From the IMG/VR virus record IMGVR_UViG_3300035045_000030, positions 1 to 25,046 of that record: DNA of 25,046 nucleotides; one strand, given 5' to 3'. Source of the DNA: a virus. Below are positions 1-7,464 of the stretch, piece after piece; position 1 is the stretch's first letter, and every line of letters begins with the position of its first letter. The notes under the pieces were generated by a model. That model was not told the origin of the DNA, did no database searches, and worked only from the letters and a program-made list of their open reading frames with translations. The translations under genes were made by a program, and so were the position numbers.

Positions 1-8
1 GGAAAGTA

Positions 9-248
9 ATGCCTCTTAAAAAGTCACAAAGGTCTTTAAAGAATTGGACTAAACAAAAATGGAGAACAAAGTCTGGTAAACCTTCGGGCAAAACAGGAGA
101 GCGTTATCTACCGGAAAAAGCAATCAAAGCTTTATCTTCTGCAGAATATGCAGCTACTACAAGAGCTAAAAGAAAAGGAACTAAAAAAGGCAAACAGTTT
201 GTTAAACAACCAAAGAACATTGCAAAAAAAACAGCGAGGTACAGATGA
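9..248 (+). CDS. Small basic conserved phage protein
   Basis: A 79-residue protein very rich in Lys and Arg, with no acidic patch and no membrane segment. A Shine-Dalgarno-like GGAAAG at bases 1-6 directly precedes the ATG. The sequence (for example KNWTKQKWRTKSGKPS, then YLPEKAIKALSSAEYAATT, then a basic tail ending in KKTARYR) is of a type I recognise as recurring in marine phage structural regions, but I know of no assigned function. The high charge suggests nucleic-acid contact or a packaged DNA-associated role, which is inference. Its stop overlaps the start of the next small gene (ATGA). Confidence 0.8.
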   Translation: MPLKKSQRSLKNWTKQKWRTKSGKPSGKTGERYLPEKAIKALSSAEYAATTRAKRKGTKKGKQFVKQPKNIAKKTARYR

Positions 249-367
249 CGATAGCTAGAACTAATATGCAAGAACAGATTGAAAAGTCTGGTAAAAAAAA
301 ACAAAAAATCATAACCCAAGAAAAGCGAGGAGACATAACAGTAATAAGAGTTAGATATGGCGACTAG
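245..367 (+). CDS. 40-residue hypothetical protein
   Basis: A short frame beginning MTIARTNMQEQIEKSGKKKQ, started by an ATGA overlap with the upstream stop and ending 11 bases inside the next gene. Both junctions are typical of translationally coupled phage genes, and it fills the only gap between the neighbouring genes. The protein is basic in its middle and ends in a predicted beta-like stretch (ITVIRVRYGD). No domain is recognised. Its reality rests on spacing and overlap rather than on homology. Confidence 0.6.
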   Translation: MTIARTNMQEQIEKSGKKKQKIITQEKRGDITVIRVRYGD

Positions 368-1046
368 TGGAACTTACGGATTTAATTTAGATATTACAGA
401 ACTTATGGAAGAGGCATTTGACCTCTGTGGTTTATCTATGATGTCAGGTGGAGATTACAACACAGCTAAACGTGCATTGGATTTAATCTTTTTAGAATGG
501 CAAAACAAAGGACTCAATCTTTGGAAAGTAGAACAAGGCAGTATAACTTTGACTGCAGGTACGAACTTATATGATGCAGAAAGTACAGCATTAGAAATAG
601 TTGATGCTGTAATCAGAACTGATGCAGGAGATGTATCAGACCAATTTGACCAACGACTTACAAGGATAAGTAGAACTGAATACAATCATCAAGCTAAAAA
701 ACTTTTACAATCTAAGCCAACACAATATTATGTTGATAAAGGATTGACATTGAAGATAGGAGTTTGGGCAACACCTGACTCAAAGCAAACCTATACTTTG
801 ATATATGATTACATAAAAAGAATTGAAGATGCAGGTGGTAATGCAAGTGTAAATCCAGATGTTCCTGCTAGATATTTACCATGTTTAACTTATGCTTTGG
901 CATACAACATAGCTTGTAAGAATGACCAATCACAAAGTCGAATACCTATGATAAAGCAAAGGTATGATGAACTTTGGAAAGAAGTATCAGAAGCAGATAG
1001 AGAAAGAGCTGCTATAAGATTTGTACCTAATACTAATAGTTATTAA
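357..1046 (+). CDS. Tail adaptor / P22 gp4-like head-to-tail connector
   Basis: A 229-residue protein with the layout of phage adaptor proteins that dock under the portal: an N-terminal helical part (MEEAFDLCGLS, then TAKRALDLIFLEWQNKGLNLW, residues about 16-56), a beta-rich middle (LTAGTNLYD, TQYYVDKG, LKIGVWATPD), and a C-terminal helical part (PARYLPCLTYALAYNIACK, then the PMIKQRYDELWKEVSEADRER helix). This helix-beta-helix plan resembles the P22 gp4 tail accessory factor group. The shorter protein at 1822-2463 shares the plan, so the two may form successive rings. Family assignment comes from pattern recognition only. No signal or membrane segment is seen. Confidence 0.65.
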   Translation: MATSGTYGFNLDITELMEEAFDLCGLSMMSGGDYNTAKRALDLIFLEWQNKGLNLWKVEQGSITLTAGTNLYDAESTALEIVDAVIRTDAGDVSDQFDQRLTRISRTEYNHQAKKLLQSKPTQYYVDKGLTLKIGVWATPDSKQTYTLIYDYIKRIEDAGGNASVNPDVPARYLPCLTYALAYNIACKNDQSQSRIPMIKQRYDELWKEVSEADRERAAIRFVPNTNSY

Positions 1047-1048
1047 CC

Positions 1049-1825
1049 ATGGCATATGCAGCAGGTAAAAAAGCAATTGGTATCTGTGATAGATGTGGCT
1101 TTACCTACAAACTTAAAGATTTAAAATACGAAGTACAAGACCAAAAGAAAACAGGCAGTAGAATATGTCCGTCTTGTATAGACCCTGACCAACCTCAATA
1201 TAGAATAGGAGAGGTTGATACTTCAGATAATATAAGTTTGTATAATCCTAGACCTGACACAGGAGAGGCAGCCTCTACAAGTTATTTTGGATTTAATCCA
1301 TTGAACAGTACAGGCATGGTTATAAGAGGAGGAATAGGTTTTAGCACAATAACAACAACTAATGTGCCTAGTCCTAGTCCTAGTCCTAGTCCTTCGCCAA
1401 GTCCTAGTCCTTCACCTAGTCCGGCTAATGTATCTGTTCAATTAACTCAAAACCAATTAACATCATACTTAAATGCTGTTAGTGCCTTAGCAATAACAAA
1501 CTATGTAGTCACAGTACAAGCATATGGTGGAGGCAATCGTTATTACATTGACTCTGTTAGACAGCCTACATTGACTTTAGAAGAAGGTAAGACTTATAGG
1601 TTTGACCAAGGTAATGCTAGTAATGGAACTCACCCATTAAGGTTTTCTACAACTTCTGATGGAACTCATGGAGGAGGAACTGAATATACAACAGGCGTGA
1701 CAACAAATGGAACTCCGGGTAATGCAGGAGCATACACACAAATAACTGTAGCTGTTGGAGCACCTACTCTTTATTATTACTGTACCAATCATAGTGGTAT
1801 GGGAGGACAAGCAAATACACCATGA
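1049..1825 (+). CDS. Zinc-ribbon plus cupredoxin-like virion protein
   Basis: A 258-residue modular protein. Residues 13-43 hold a CxxC (C13, C16) and CxxC (C40, C43) pair, a probable zinc ribbon. Residues 107-125 are an uninterrupted Pro-Ser repeat, a likely extended linker. The C-terminal domain (about 150-258) looks like a cupredoxin: a beta-sandwich with candidate type 1 copper ligands H195 (in GTHPLRFS) and C245, H248, M251 (in YYYCTNHSGMGG), in the usual His-Cys-His-Met order. It sits between two tail-adaptor genes, so a virion component is likely. The start has no visible Shine-Dalgarno and follows the upstream stop by two bases, suggesting translational coupling. Copper binding is inferred from the ligand pattern. 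The domain could also be a decoration that has lost metal. Confidence 0.7.
   Translation: MAYAAGKKAIGICDRCGFTYKLKDLKYEVQDQKKTGSRICPSCIDPDQPQYRIGEVDTSDNISLYNPRPDTGEAASTSYFGFNPLNSTGMVIRGGIGFSTITTTNVPSPSPSPSPSPSPSPSPSPANVSVQLTQNQLTSYLNAVSALAITNYVVTVQAYGGGNRYYIDSVRQPTLTLEEGKTYRFDQGNASNGTHPLRFSTTSDGTHGGGTEYTTGVTTNGTPGNAGAYTQITVAVGAPTLYYYCTNHSGMGGQANTP
1367..1423 (+). repeat. CCTAGT-type hexanucleotide repeat encoding (Pro-Ser)n
   Basis: Tandem hexanucleotides, mostly CCTAGT with a few synonymous variants (CCTTCG, CCAAGT, CCTTCA), encode nine Pro-Ser units plus a final Pro. Silent differences between units show selection on the protein, while the near-identical units leave the tract prone to length change by slippage. 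Each unit is six bases, so expansion or contraction stays in frame and alters only linker length. Confidence 0.9.
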
Positions 1826-2463
1826 CATATAGCGAATTAAAATCTTTAATACAGAATTATTTAGAAAACAACGAAACTTCGTTTGTTTCTAATTTGCCTG
1901 ACATTATTAAACAAGCAGAAGAAAGGATTGTTAAATCTGTAAAACTTCCAAACTTTAGAAAGAATGTCACCGGTCAATTAAGTGCAGGTAATGAATACTT
2001 ATCAACTCCTTCAGACTTTTTAGATAATTTTTCTTTAGCTGTTTTAAATGGACAATCTCAAAACTTTTTATATTTTCGTGATGTAAATTTTATTAGAGAA
2101 GCATATCCAGACAGAACATTAACAGCGACACCACAACATTATGCTCTCTATGATGATGATAGTTTTATTCTTGCACCAACACCTAATTTAAATTTAACAG
2201 TAGAGCTACATTATTTTTACAAACCTGCTTCTATAACAGCAGGAGCAGAGAGTGGAACAACGTGGTTATCAGTCAATGCAACAAATGCTTTGTTATATGG
2301 TTGTTTAATAGAGGGTTATGTGTACATGAAAGGAGCACAAGATATGTTAGCTGAATATGAAAAAAGATATTTTCAAGCTATATCTAGATTGAAAAACTTA
2401 GGGGAAGCAGACAATACTATAGATACCTATGCTGAGGGTATGTTAAGACAGAAGAGGACATAA
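1822..2463 (+). CDS. Second tail adaptor-like structural protein
   Basis: A 213-residue protein overlapping the upstream gene by four bases. It starts with two helices (YSELKSLIQNYLENN and LPDIIKQAEERIVKSV), then a beta-rich middle (GQLSAGNEYLSTPSDFLDN, AVLNGQSQNFLYFRD, TPQHYALYDDDSFILAPTP, VELHYFYKPA) and a C-terminal helical part (NALLYGCLIEGYVYMKG, LAEYEKRYFQAISRLKNL). This is the layout of phage adaptor proteins placed between portal and nozzle, and parallels the protein at 357-1046. The two may be diverged paralogues or distinct ring proteins. The assignment comes from layout and gene order, not from a database match. Confidence 0.65.
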   Translation: MTYSELKSLIQNYLENNETSFVSNLPDIIKQAEERIVKSVKLPNFRKNVTGQLSAGNEYLSTPSDFLDNFSLAVLNGQSQNFLYFRDVNFIREAYPDRTLTATPQHYALYDDDSFILAPTPNLNLTVELHYFYKPASITAGAESGTTWLSVNATNALLYGCLIEGYVYMKGAQDMLAEYEKRYFQAISRLKNLGEADNTIDTYAEGMLRQKRT

Positions 2464-2753
2464 TGTTTACAGTTGATATAGAAACAACTACAGGTACTGT
2501 TGGAGTACAAACAACAGAAAATAAAGGTTTAAGTCCTGAGTATTGGACAGATAGAATTGTTGAAAGGTTAGTTTCAATAAGTGACACAGCAGACCCTATG
2601 GTTAAGGCTCAAGCTGAAGCATTTAGAGACTCTATACAACAAGTTATCCTGCACTATCTAAAACAAGCAGTAGCTAGTGATAGAAGTACAGTTGCAGGTT
2701 TATTAGAAAAACAAGGTCATAAAGATATGGCTGAAATTATAAGGAGGCTGTAA
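2463..2753 (+). CDS. Conserved small hypothetical virion-region protein
   Basis: A 96-residue mostly helical protein. After a short N-terminal beta-like part (MFTVDIETTTGTVGVQTT), it contains long amphipathic helices (EYWTDRIVERLVSISD, MVKAQAEAFRDSIQQVILHYLKQA) and a C-terminal helix (GHKDMAEIIRRL). Both ends are coupled to neighbours by single-base overlaps. No catalytic motif or membrane segment is visible. I have a sense of similar small proteins between adaptor and fibre genes in other marine podoviruses, but no function is known to me. Confidence 0.7.
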   Translation: MFTVDIETTTGTVGVQTTENKGLSPEYWTDRIVERLVSISDTADPMVKAQAEAFRDSIQQVILHYLKQAVASDRSTVAGLLEKQGHKDMAEIIRRL

Positions 2754-3181
2754 TGGCAATTTCTCAAGCAATGTGTACTTCGTTTAAAGTTGAACTTATG
2801 ACAGGTACGCACAATTTTACAAACAGTAGTGGTAATGCTTTTAAGTTAGCTTTGTACACAAGCTCGGCTACACTTGGTGCAGCTACAACTGCTTTTTCAG
2901 CAACTAATGAAGTTTCTGGTACAGGTTATACTTCTGGTGGAGGAGCATTAACAAATGTGACACCAACCTCAAGTGGAACAACTGCATTTACTGATTTTGC
3001 TGATTTAACTTTTAGTAGTTCTACAATAACTGCTAATGGTGCTTTAATTTATAACAGCACTAATAGTAATAAAGCTGTATGTGTATTAGCTTTTGGTGGA
3101 GATAAAAGTTCTACTAATGGTGACTTTACAATACAATTTCCAACACCTGACGCTTCAAACGCAATTATTAGAATAGCTTAA
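2753..3181 (+). CDS. Small beta-rich virion protein
   Basis: A 142-residue protein rich in Thr, Ser, Gly and Ala with few charged residues, typical of beta-sandwich phage surface proteins. It begins MAISQAMCTSFKVELMTGTH and contains KLALYTSSATLG, EVSGTGYTSGGG and ALIYNSTNSNKAVCVLAFGG. It lies directly before the first tail fibre and shares TAATG-type coupling on both sides. A role as a decoration protein or a fibre-attachment protein fits composition and position, but the exact function is unknown. Confidence 0.7.
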   Translation: MAISQAMCTSFKVELMTGTHNFTNSSGNAFKLALYTSSATLGAATTAFSATNEVSGTGYTSGGGALTNVTPTSSGTTAFTDFADLTFSSSTITANGALIYNSTNSNKAVCVLAFGGDKSSTNGDFTIQFPTPDASNAIIRIA

Positions 3182-4428
3182 TGGCATTTGTTCTTAACGA
3201 TAGAGTTAAAGAAACAACAACAACTACAGGAACAGGCACAGTAAACTTAGCAGGTGCTGAAACAGGTTTCGAGTCATTTGTTGCAGGTATTGGTAATTCC
3301 AATACAACTTACTATGCTATCGTTCATCAAAGTTTAGACGAGTTTGAAGTTGGTTTAGGAACTATAACAGATGCAACTCCAGACACTTTAGCAAGGACTA
3401 CAGTTATTAGTAGTTCTAATTCTGACTCTGCAGTCAATTTTTCTGCAGGAACTAAAGATGTATTTTGTACACTACCTGCAAGTAAAGCTGTCGTAGAAGA
3501 TGCTAATAATAATATAACAACTCCAAATGGAGATAATGGTTTAGGACTAGGAACAGATACAGTACCACATGGAGGAGTAGGTGCAGCTAAACTTGCTATA
3601 GAAGGGTCTGACTCAAACTTTGGTGCAGGACCTCATGTGCAGTTTACAACAACAAGTGATGACCACCCATTAATGCAAATTCTTCCTTATGCACATGATA
3701 ATGTATCTATAAGTTTTGATGCTTACCATAATGGTACTAATTGGATAAGTTCAGATGCAGGAAGTAATTTTCAAATTTATAAGTTAAACGATGCTTTAAA
3801 TTTTTATTATAAAAGTGGAGTAGCTGCAGGTAGTACAGCAGCACCTTGGAGCTCAGGAGCTTATTTATCTGCAACAAGTGGTTATTGGGGGATTGGTACA
3901 GGTTTAGCCATGAACGCAAATACAGACATTGTTTTTACAGACGGAACTTGGACAGGAGAAAAAGCTAGAAAAATACAAGCACACTCAGGTCATATATATT
4001 ATCAAAGTGCTTCTCATATTTTTAGAAATGCAAGTGGTACTAATAATTTTCAAATAGATGGTACAAATTGTATTGCTACAGGAAACATAACAGCTTATGG
4101 CTCAATCTCAGATGAAAGGTTAAAAGAAAATATAGAAGTTATAGAAAATCCTATTGACAAAATAAAAGACCTAAAAGGAGTCACTTTTAACTACAAGAAA
4201 GATGGCTCAAAAAGTACAGGGCTGATAGCTCAAGATTTAGAAAAAGTTTTACCAGAAGCTGTATATACATCTAAAACTATAGGTGATGAAATAAATGAAG
4301 AAGAGTCTGAAGAACATCTAGCTATTCGTTATGGCAACACAGTAGGTTTATTGGTAGAAGCTATAAAAGAACAACAAGAACAAATAGAAACTCTTACAGC
4401 TAAAGTAAAAGAATTAGAGGATAAGTAA
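3181..4428 (+). CDS. Tail fibre with S74 intramolecular chaperone domain
   Basis: A 415-residue fibre protein. The N-terminal part (about 1-105, starting MAFVLNDRVKETTTTTG) resembles the virion-attachment part of other phage fibres. A variable beta-rich shaft follows. The C-terminus (about 309-415) is an S74-type chaperone, with the SDERLKEN motif at residues 310-317, then LKGVTFNYKKDG and GLIAQDLEKVLPEAV, then a terminal coiled coil (LLVEAIKEQQEQIETLTAKVKELEDK region). In this family the domain trimerises the fibre and cleaves itself off using a Ser-Lys dyad. Here those would be S310 and K315, so cleavage before S310 is expected. A second S74 fibre lies at 8205-9572. Confidence 0.88.
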   Translation: MAFVLNDRVKETTTTTGTGTVNLAGAETGFESFVAGIGNSNTTYYAIVHQSLDEFEVGLGTITDATPDTLARTTVISSSNSDSAVNFSAGTKDVFCTLPASKAVVEDANNNITTPNGDNGLGLGTDTVPHGGVGAAKLAIEGSDSNFGAGPHVQFTTTSDDHPLMQILPYAHDNVSISFDAYHNGTNWISSDAGSNFQIYKLNDALNFYYKSGVAAGSTAAPWSSGAYLSATSGYWGIGTGLAMNANTDIVFTDGTWTGEKARKIQAHSGHIYYQSASHIFRNASGTNNFQIDGTNCIATGNITAYGSISDERLKENIEVIENPIDKIKDLKGVTFNYKKDGSKSTGLIAQDLEKVLPEAVYTSKTIGDEINEEESEEHLAIRYGNTVGLLVEAIKEQQEQIETLTAKVKELEDK

Positions 4429-5213
4429 TGGCGTTTCCTTCAAGTTCAGTTTCAATGTCTCAGATGAATACAGAAAGAGGTTTGGGTGCTACTACAACTG
4501 TTTCTTTAAATAATACTGAAGTTAAACAAATGGCTTATCAGTATACACCCGGAACTACATCTGTAAATTTTGCACAATGGAGAAATAAAACCGGATTTAG
4601 TAATCAACTGACTTTTACTATAGGATATGAACTGCAAACTACAGCAGCAGCACCGGCATCACCTGCTGCTGCTAATTATTATTGGGGATATGGATATGTA
4701 GGTGTAGCACCATTTCCGGGCACAGGAAACGATGCGAGTGAAAACGCAATGGGACGTATGCCTCTAATGTATCCGGGTGGGTTTGCTACAGGATTATATA
4801 ATGTCGCAGGAGGCACAAGAACTTCTAATCCATTATTGAGCCTATATGGTATATATTGTAGGTCAAACTCACCAACCGGAAGTGGCTCAGGACCATGGGC
4901 ACTTTCTGATTTAACAATGAGATTTCGACACACCCATCTTCCTGCAGGAGGAACATATCCTGCAACCTTTACTAATGCAGGTTGGACATCTATAAACATA
5001 TCTAATCCTGCATATAATGTGACTTACAATAGGTCATCATCAACATTTTCTAGTTATATGGGTCCTTTTCAATTTGGTGGAAGTGCTAGTGCTACTTTTT
5101 CTTGGTCAGGTCAACCTGCATGGGCACCAACTAATAGATATCCTTTTGGTCCAACACCTAGTGGAAATTTTCCTTCTACCGGCAGTACAACTAACACTTT
5201 AACAATTACTTAA
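4428..5213 (+). CDS. Fibre-tip or receptor-binding-like protein, copy A
   Basis: A 261-residue protein rich in Gly, Ser, Thr, Pro and aromatic residues, with very few charged residues after the first 60. It opens MAFPSSSVSMSQMNTERG, a start shared in outline (M-x-x-PSS, then a Met/Glu-containing helix and a conserved MAxxxW/Y region) with the protein at 9572-10255. Both follow an S74 fibre with one-base coupling, so this is probably a fibre tip, adhesin or second fibre subunit. The YYWGYGYVG and FQFGGSASATFSW stretches suggest a beta-structured exposed surface. Receptor specificity cannot be read from the sequence. Confidence 0.6.
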   Translation: MAFPSSSVSMSQMNTERGLGATTTVSLNNTEVKQMAYQYTPGTTSVNFAQWRNKTGFSNQLTFTIGYELQTTAAAPASPAAANYYWGYGYVGVAPFPGTGNDASENAMGRMPLMYPGGFATGLYNVAGGTRTSNPLLSLYGIYCRSNSPTGSGSGPWALSDLTMRFRHTHLPAGGTYPATFTNAGWTSINISNPAYNVTYNRSSSTFSSYMGPFQFGGSASATFSWSGQPAWAPTNRYPFGPTPSGNFPSTGSTTNTLTIT

Positions 5214-5234
5214 TGATATTGTTATAATAACAAA
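5199..5234 (+). promoter_or_regulatory. Candidate sigma70-type promoter with overlapping palindrome
   Basis: TTAACA (5199-5204, five of six to the -35 consensus), an 18-base spacer and a perfect TATAAT (5223-5228) lie before the accessory genes. The -10 sits inside a 7-bp inverted repeat with one central base, TTGTTATAATAACAA (5219-5233), which could also be an operator. Seven bases after the -10 is the A of the next ATG at 5235, and no Shine-Dalgarno precedes that ATG, so transcription from here would give a leaderless message. In AT-rich DNA such matches can occur by chance. Confidence 0.4.
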
Positions 5235-6143
5235 ATGGTAGCAAGTATAAGGAAAGATGTAGATGAATTTGGAAAAGAATTTAATCGTTTAAGGTTTGAA
5301 GGCTCATATAATCATAAAGACATAAATTATGTTATTGAATGGAGTAAACAAGACTCAGCTTTACTTGTTGATGAATTTGGAAACTTTGATAAAGAAGGAG
5401 CAGAAACTTTAGAACGTTGGCATAAAGAAGCTGAAGCGTATAGTCATGCTATAGGAAGAAATGACTCTTTTTTATACAGAACAGATATATATGATGAAGT
5501 ATATGTTAATCAAAAACTTGTAAGAAAAGATTGGAATATTGCAACAGGAGAGGGTCCGGCTCTTTTAGAAAAAGTAAAAGCTGCGTTTCCCAAAGAAGAA
5601 GAAATATGGGAGTCTGGCGTTTTAAATGTTATAGGAAACTACTATGCTCCTGATGGTGCACCTTTAAGACCTCCATACAAAAATACTAATTCTATTAGTA
5701 TGTATCATGTAGAAAGAGAGCCTAGTCCTTATCTTTTACAAAGTTATGGTATAGACCCTAGCACTCATACATGGTGTCCTTGGTATGGACTAAAATACGA
5801 TTTAGAAACCAAAGAACGTATGTTAAAGGTTGTTTATTATGGGATAAAACAAACTGAAAACATTCTTAAACCTGAAGGTTTGCCTGAAGATATAAACCCT
5901 TATTGGTATTTTTTTGCTGATATTTACCATGAAGATGGCAGTAAGTCTCAAGAAAGAGATGTATTTTTATTTGCAACTGAAGAAATATTTCGTCCTTGGT
6001 GTGAAAAATATGGACATACTTTTCCTATACCTGATGAAAAACTAAAAGATGATATATGGTGTTATGGAATAGTTTATGACTGTGAAACGCTAGAAGTAAA
6101 ACAAGTTAAAGGTTATATAAGATATAGAATAGATGGAGCGTAA
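5235..6143 (+). CDS. Unknown protein, first gene of accessory oxygenase module
   Basis: A 302-residue soluble protein unlike its fibre neighbours: charged and rich in Trp, Tyr, Glu and Lys, with no signal peptide or membrane segment. It contains segments such as SYNHKDINYVIEWSKQDSALLVD, THTWCPWYGLKYD and DINPYWYFFADIYHEDG. I do not recognise the family. The composition suggests an enzyme or a cytoplasmic factor rather than a virion protein. It overlaps the next gene, a 2-oxoglutarate oxygenase, by 11 bases, so the two are probably translated together and may share a pathway. The ATG has no Shine-Dalgarno, but an in-frame TGA at 5214 leaves no better upstream start. Confidence 0.7.
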   Translation: MVASIRKDVDEFGKEFNRLRFEGSYNHKDINYVIEWSKQDSALLVDEFGNFDKEGAETLERWHKEAEAYSHAIGRNDSFLYRTDIYDEVYVNQKLVRKDWNIATGEGPALLEKVKAAFPKEEEIWESGVLNVIGNYYAPDGAPLRPPYKNTNSISMYHVEREPSPYLLQSYGIDPSTHTWCPWYGLKYDLETKERMLKVVYYGIKQTENILKPEGLPEDINPYWYFFADIYHEDGSKSQERDVFLFATEEIFRPWCEKYGHTFPIPDEKLKDDIWCYGIVYDCETLEVKQVKGYIRYRIDGA

Positions 6144-6846
6144 TTTTTTAAAAGCAGTAGAAAAAGCTGATAATAAGTTTTTCGATACTATAGAAAAAGA
6201 AAAAATTAATTTTTTACAAAACAGATTTCAAGAGCAAGGATTTGTTTTAGTTAAGAATTTTTTATCTAAAGAAGTTGTAGAATTAGTTAACGAAAGCTAT
6301 GAAATACATTACGCTAAAGCAGAATATATAGAAAAATATTTTGAAAATACAATACCAACTAGCTTAACAAAACCTAATGTAGCTTCTGCTCTTTATGGAA
6401 AGTTTGGAAAGATAGATAAAAAAATGGGATTTGCTAATAGAGATTTGCATAGTTATGCCTATAGTGTTGGAGAGGCTTTGTTAAAAAAGAAAAAAGATTT
6501 TATAGAAAAGATTTCACAACAAGAGTTAGATTATACAAATTCTTTTTGTAGAAAATATACTGAAGGAAGTAGTTTAGGAAAACATAAAGACAGACCTGCA
6601 CTTCAAGTTTCTGCTACTATTTGTCTGGGTGGAGAAAAGTGGGAAATATTTATAAAAGATAAGTCAGATAATACACATAGCATAACTATGAGTGCAGGTG
6701 ACGCTATAGTTTATTCAGGCACAGAGCTTGAACATTGGAGAGAAAAATTAGATAAAGGATATGTTAATATGTGCTTTATACATTATTGTAAAAAAGGCTC
6801 AGAATATAAATTAGACGGAAGAGAATTTATAGGACAGCCAAAATAA
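6133..6846 (+). CDS. 2-oxoglutarate/Fe(II)-dependent oxygenase A
   Basis: A 237-residue protein whose C-terminal half is a double-stranded beta-helix oxygenase. The iron-binding triad is visible as H151-x-D153 (GKHKDRPALQVSATICLGG) and H201 (ELEHWREKLDKG), with the AGDAIVYSG strand between. This HKDRP/HWRE pattern occurs in a group of oxygenases common in marine phages. Such enzymes use O2 and 2-oxoglutarate to hydroxylate or demethylate a substrate, releasing succinate and CO2. No arginine at the usual co-substrate position is obvious, so that contact may be made differently. The N-terminal 100 residues are helical. The substrate is unknown. Protein, tRNA or nucleotide targets are all possible. 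Confidence 0.85.
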   Translation: MERNFLKAVEKADNKFFDTIEKEKINFLQNRFQEQGFVLVKNFLSKEVVELVNESYEIHYAKAEYIEKYFENTIPTSLTKPNVASALYGKFGKIDKKMGFANRDLHSYAYSVGEALLKKKKDFIEKISQQELDYTNSFCRKYTEGSSLGKHKDRPALQVSATICLGGEKWEIFIKDKSDNTHSITMSAGDAIVYSGTELEHWREKLDKGYVNMCFIHYCKKGSEYKLDGREFIGQPK

Positions 6847-6858
6847 ACGGGGTTAAAT

Positions 6859-7458
6859 ATGTTTGGGAAAGTAGGAATGTTTTATGGAGAGCAAGGTTTG
6901 CCTCGTGATTTATGTGACGAATTAAATGAAGAAATAATAAATAAAGTTCCATCTACAGATGGAGAAATAGGGTCAGGAACAGATGGAATAAAAGAAACTA
7001 ACACTAGAAATTCAACTATACGTTGGGTCACTCCAGAAGTTCCACAGCTTTGGGATAAAATAATAAATATAATAATGCCTTATGTTGTGGGCTGTAATAG
7101 AACAAATTTTGGTATAGACATTTCTGGTGGTTGTAATGAGATACAACATACAGAATATCAAGAAGGACAGCATTACATATGGCATATGGATACAGATTTT
7201 GCACCTTTAGAAGTTGTAAAAAAACGTATGGCTTTCGATAGAAAGTTAAGTGTCACAATACAACTTTCGCATGAGGACCATTATGACGGAGGAGATTTAG
7301 AAATTTTTGAAAGAGAGTTAAATTTACCTAAGCATTTATTAAGACAGCAAGGTACTGTAGTTATATTTCCCTCTTTTTTACAACATCGTGTGACACCTGT
7401 CACTTCAGGAACAAGACATTCATTGGTGACTTGGATAGAAGGTACGCCATGGAGATAA
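6859..7458 (+). CDS. 2-oxoglutarate/Fe(II)-dependent oxygenase B
   Basis: A 199-residue oxygenase of the prolyl-4-hydroxylase/PiuC-like type. It has the full ligand set: H109-x-D111 (YIWHMDTDF), H176 (FLQHRVTPV) and R186 (SGTRHSLVTW), ten residues after the distal His as expected for 2-oxoglutarate binding. It is nearly all catalytic domain, and the segments YDGGDLEIF and GTVVIFPSFLQHRV are characteristic strands. It is not closely similar to the oxygenase just upstream, so the pair is not a simple tandem duplication. A GGGG-containing stretch lies before the ATG. The substrate is not evident. The pairing suggests two steps of one modification. Confidence 0.88.
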   Translation: MFGKVGMFYGEQGLPRDLCDELNEEIINKVPSTDGEIGSGTDGIKETNTRNSTIRWVTPEVPQLWDKIINIIMPYVVGCNRTNFGIDISGGCNEIQHTEYQEGQHYIWHMDTDFAPLEVVKKRMAFDRKLSVTIQLSHEDHYDGGDLEIFERELNLPKHLLRQQGTVVIFPSFLQHRVTPVTSGTRHSLVTWIEGTPWR

Positions 7459-7464
7459 TAAAAT

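Noticed and set aside
1367-1423. Possible CRISPR or other spaced repeat
   Set aside because: The repeat is a contiguous six-base microsatellite without spacers, coding for Pro-Ser.
4679-4999. Reverse-strand frame of 106 codons
   Set aside because: Opposite a fibre-tip gene and with no family resemblance. All supported genes are on the + strand.
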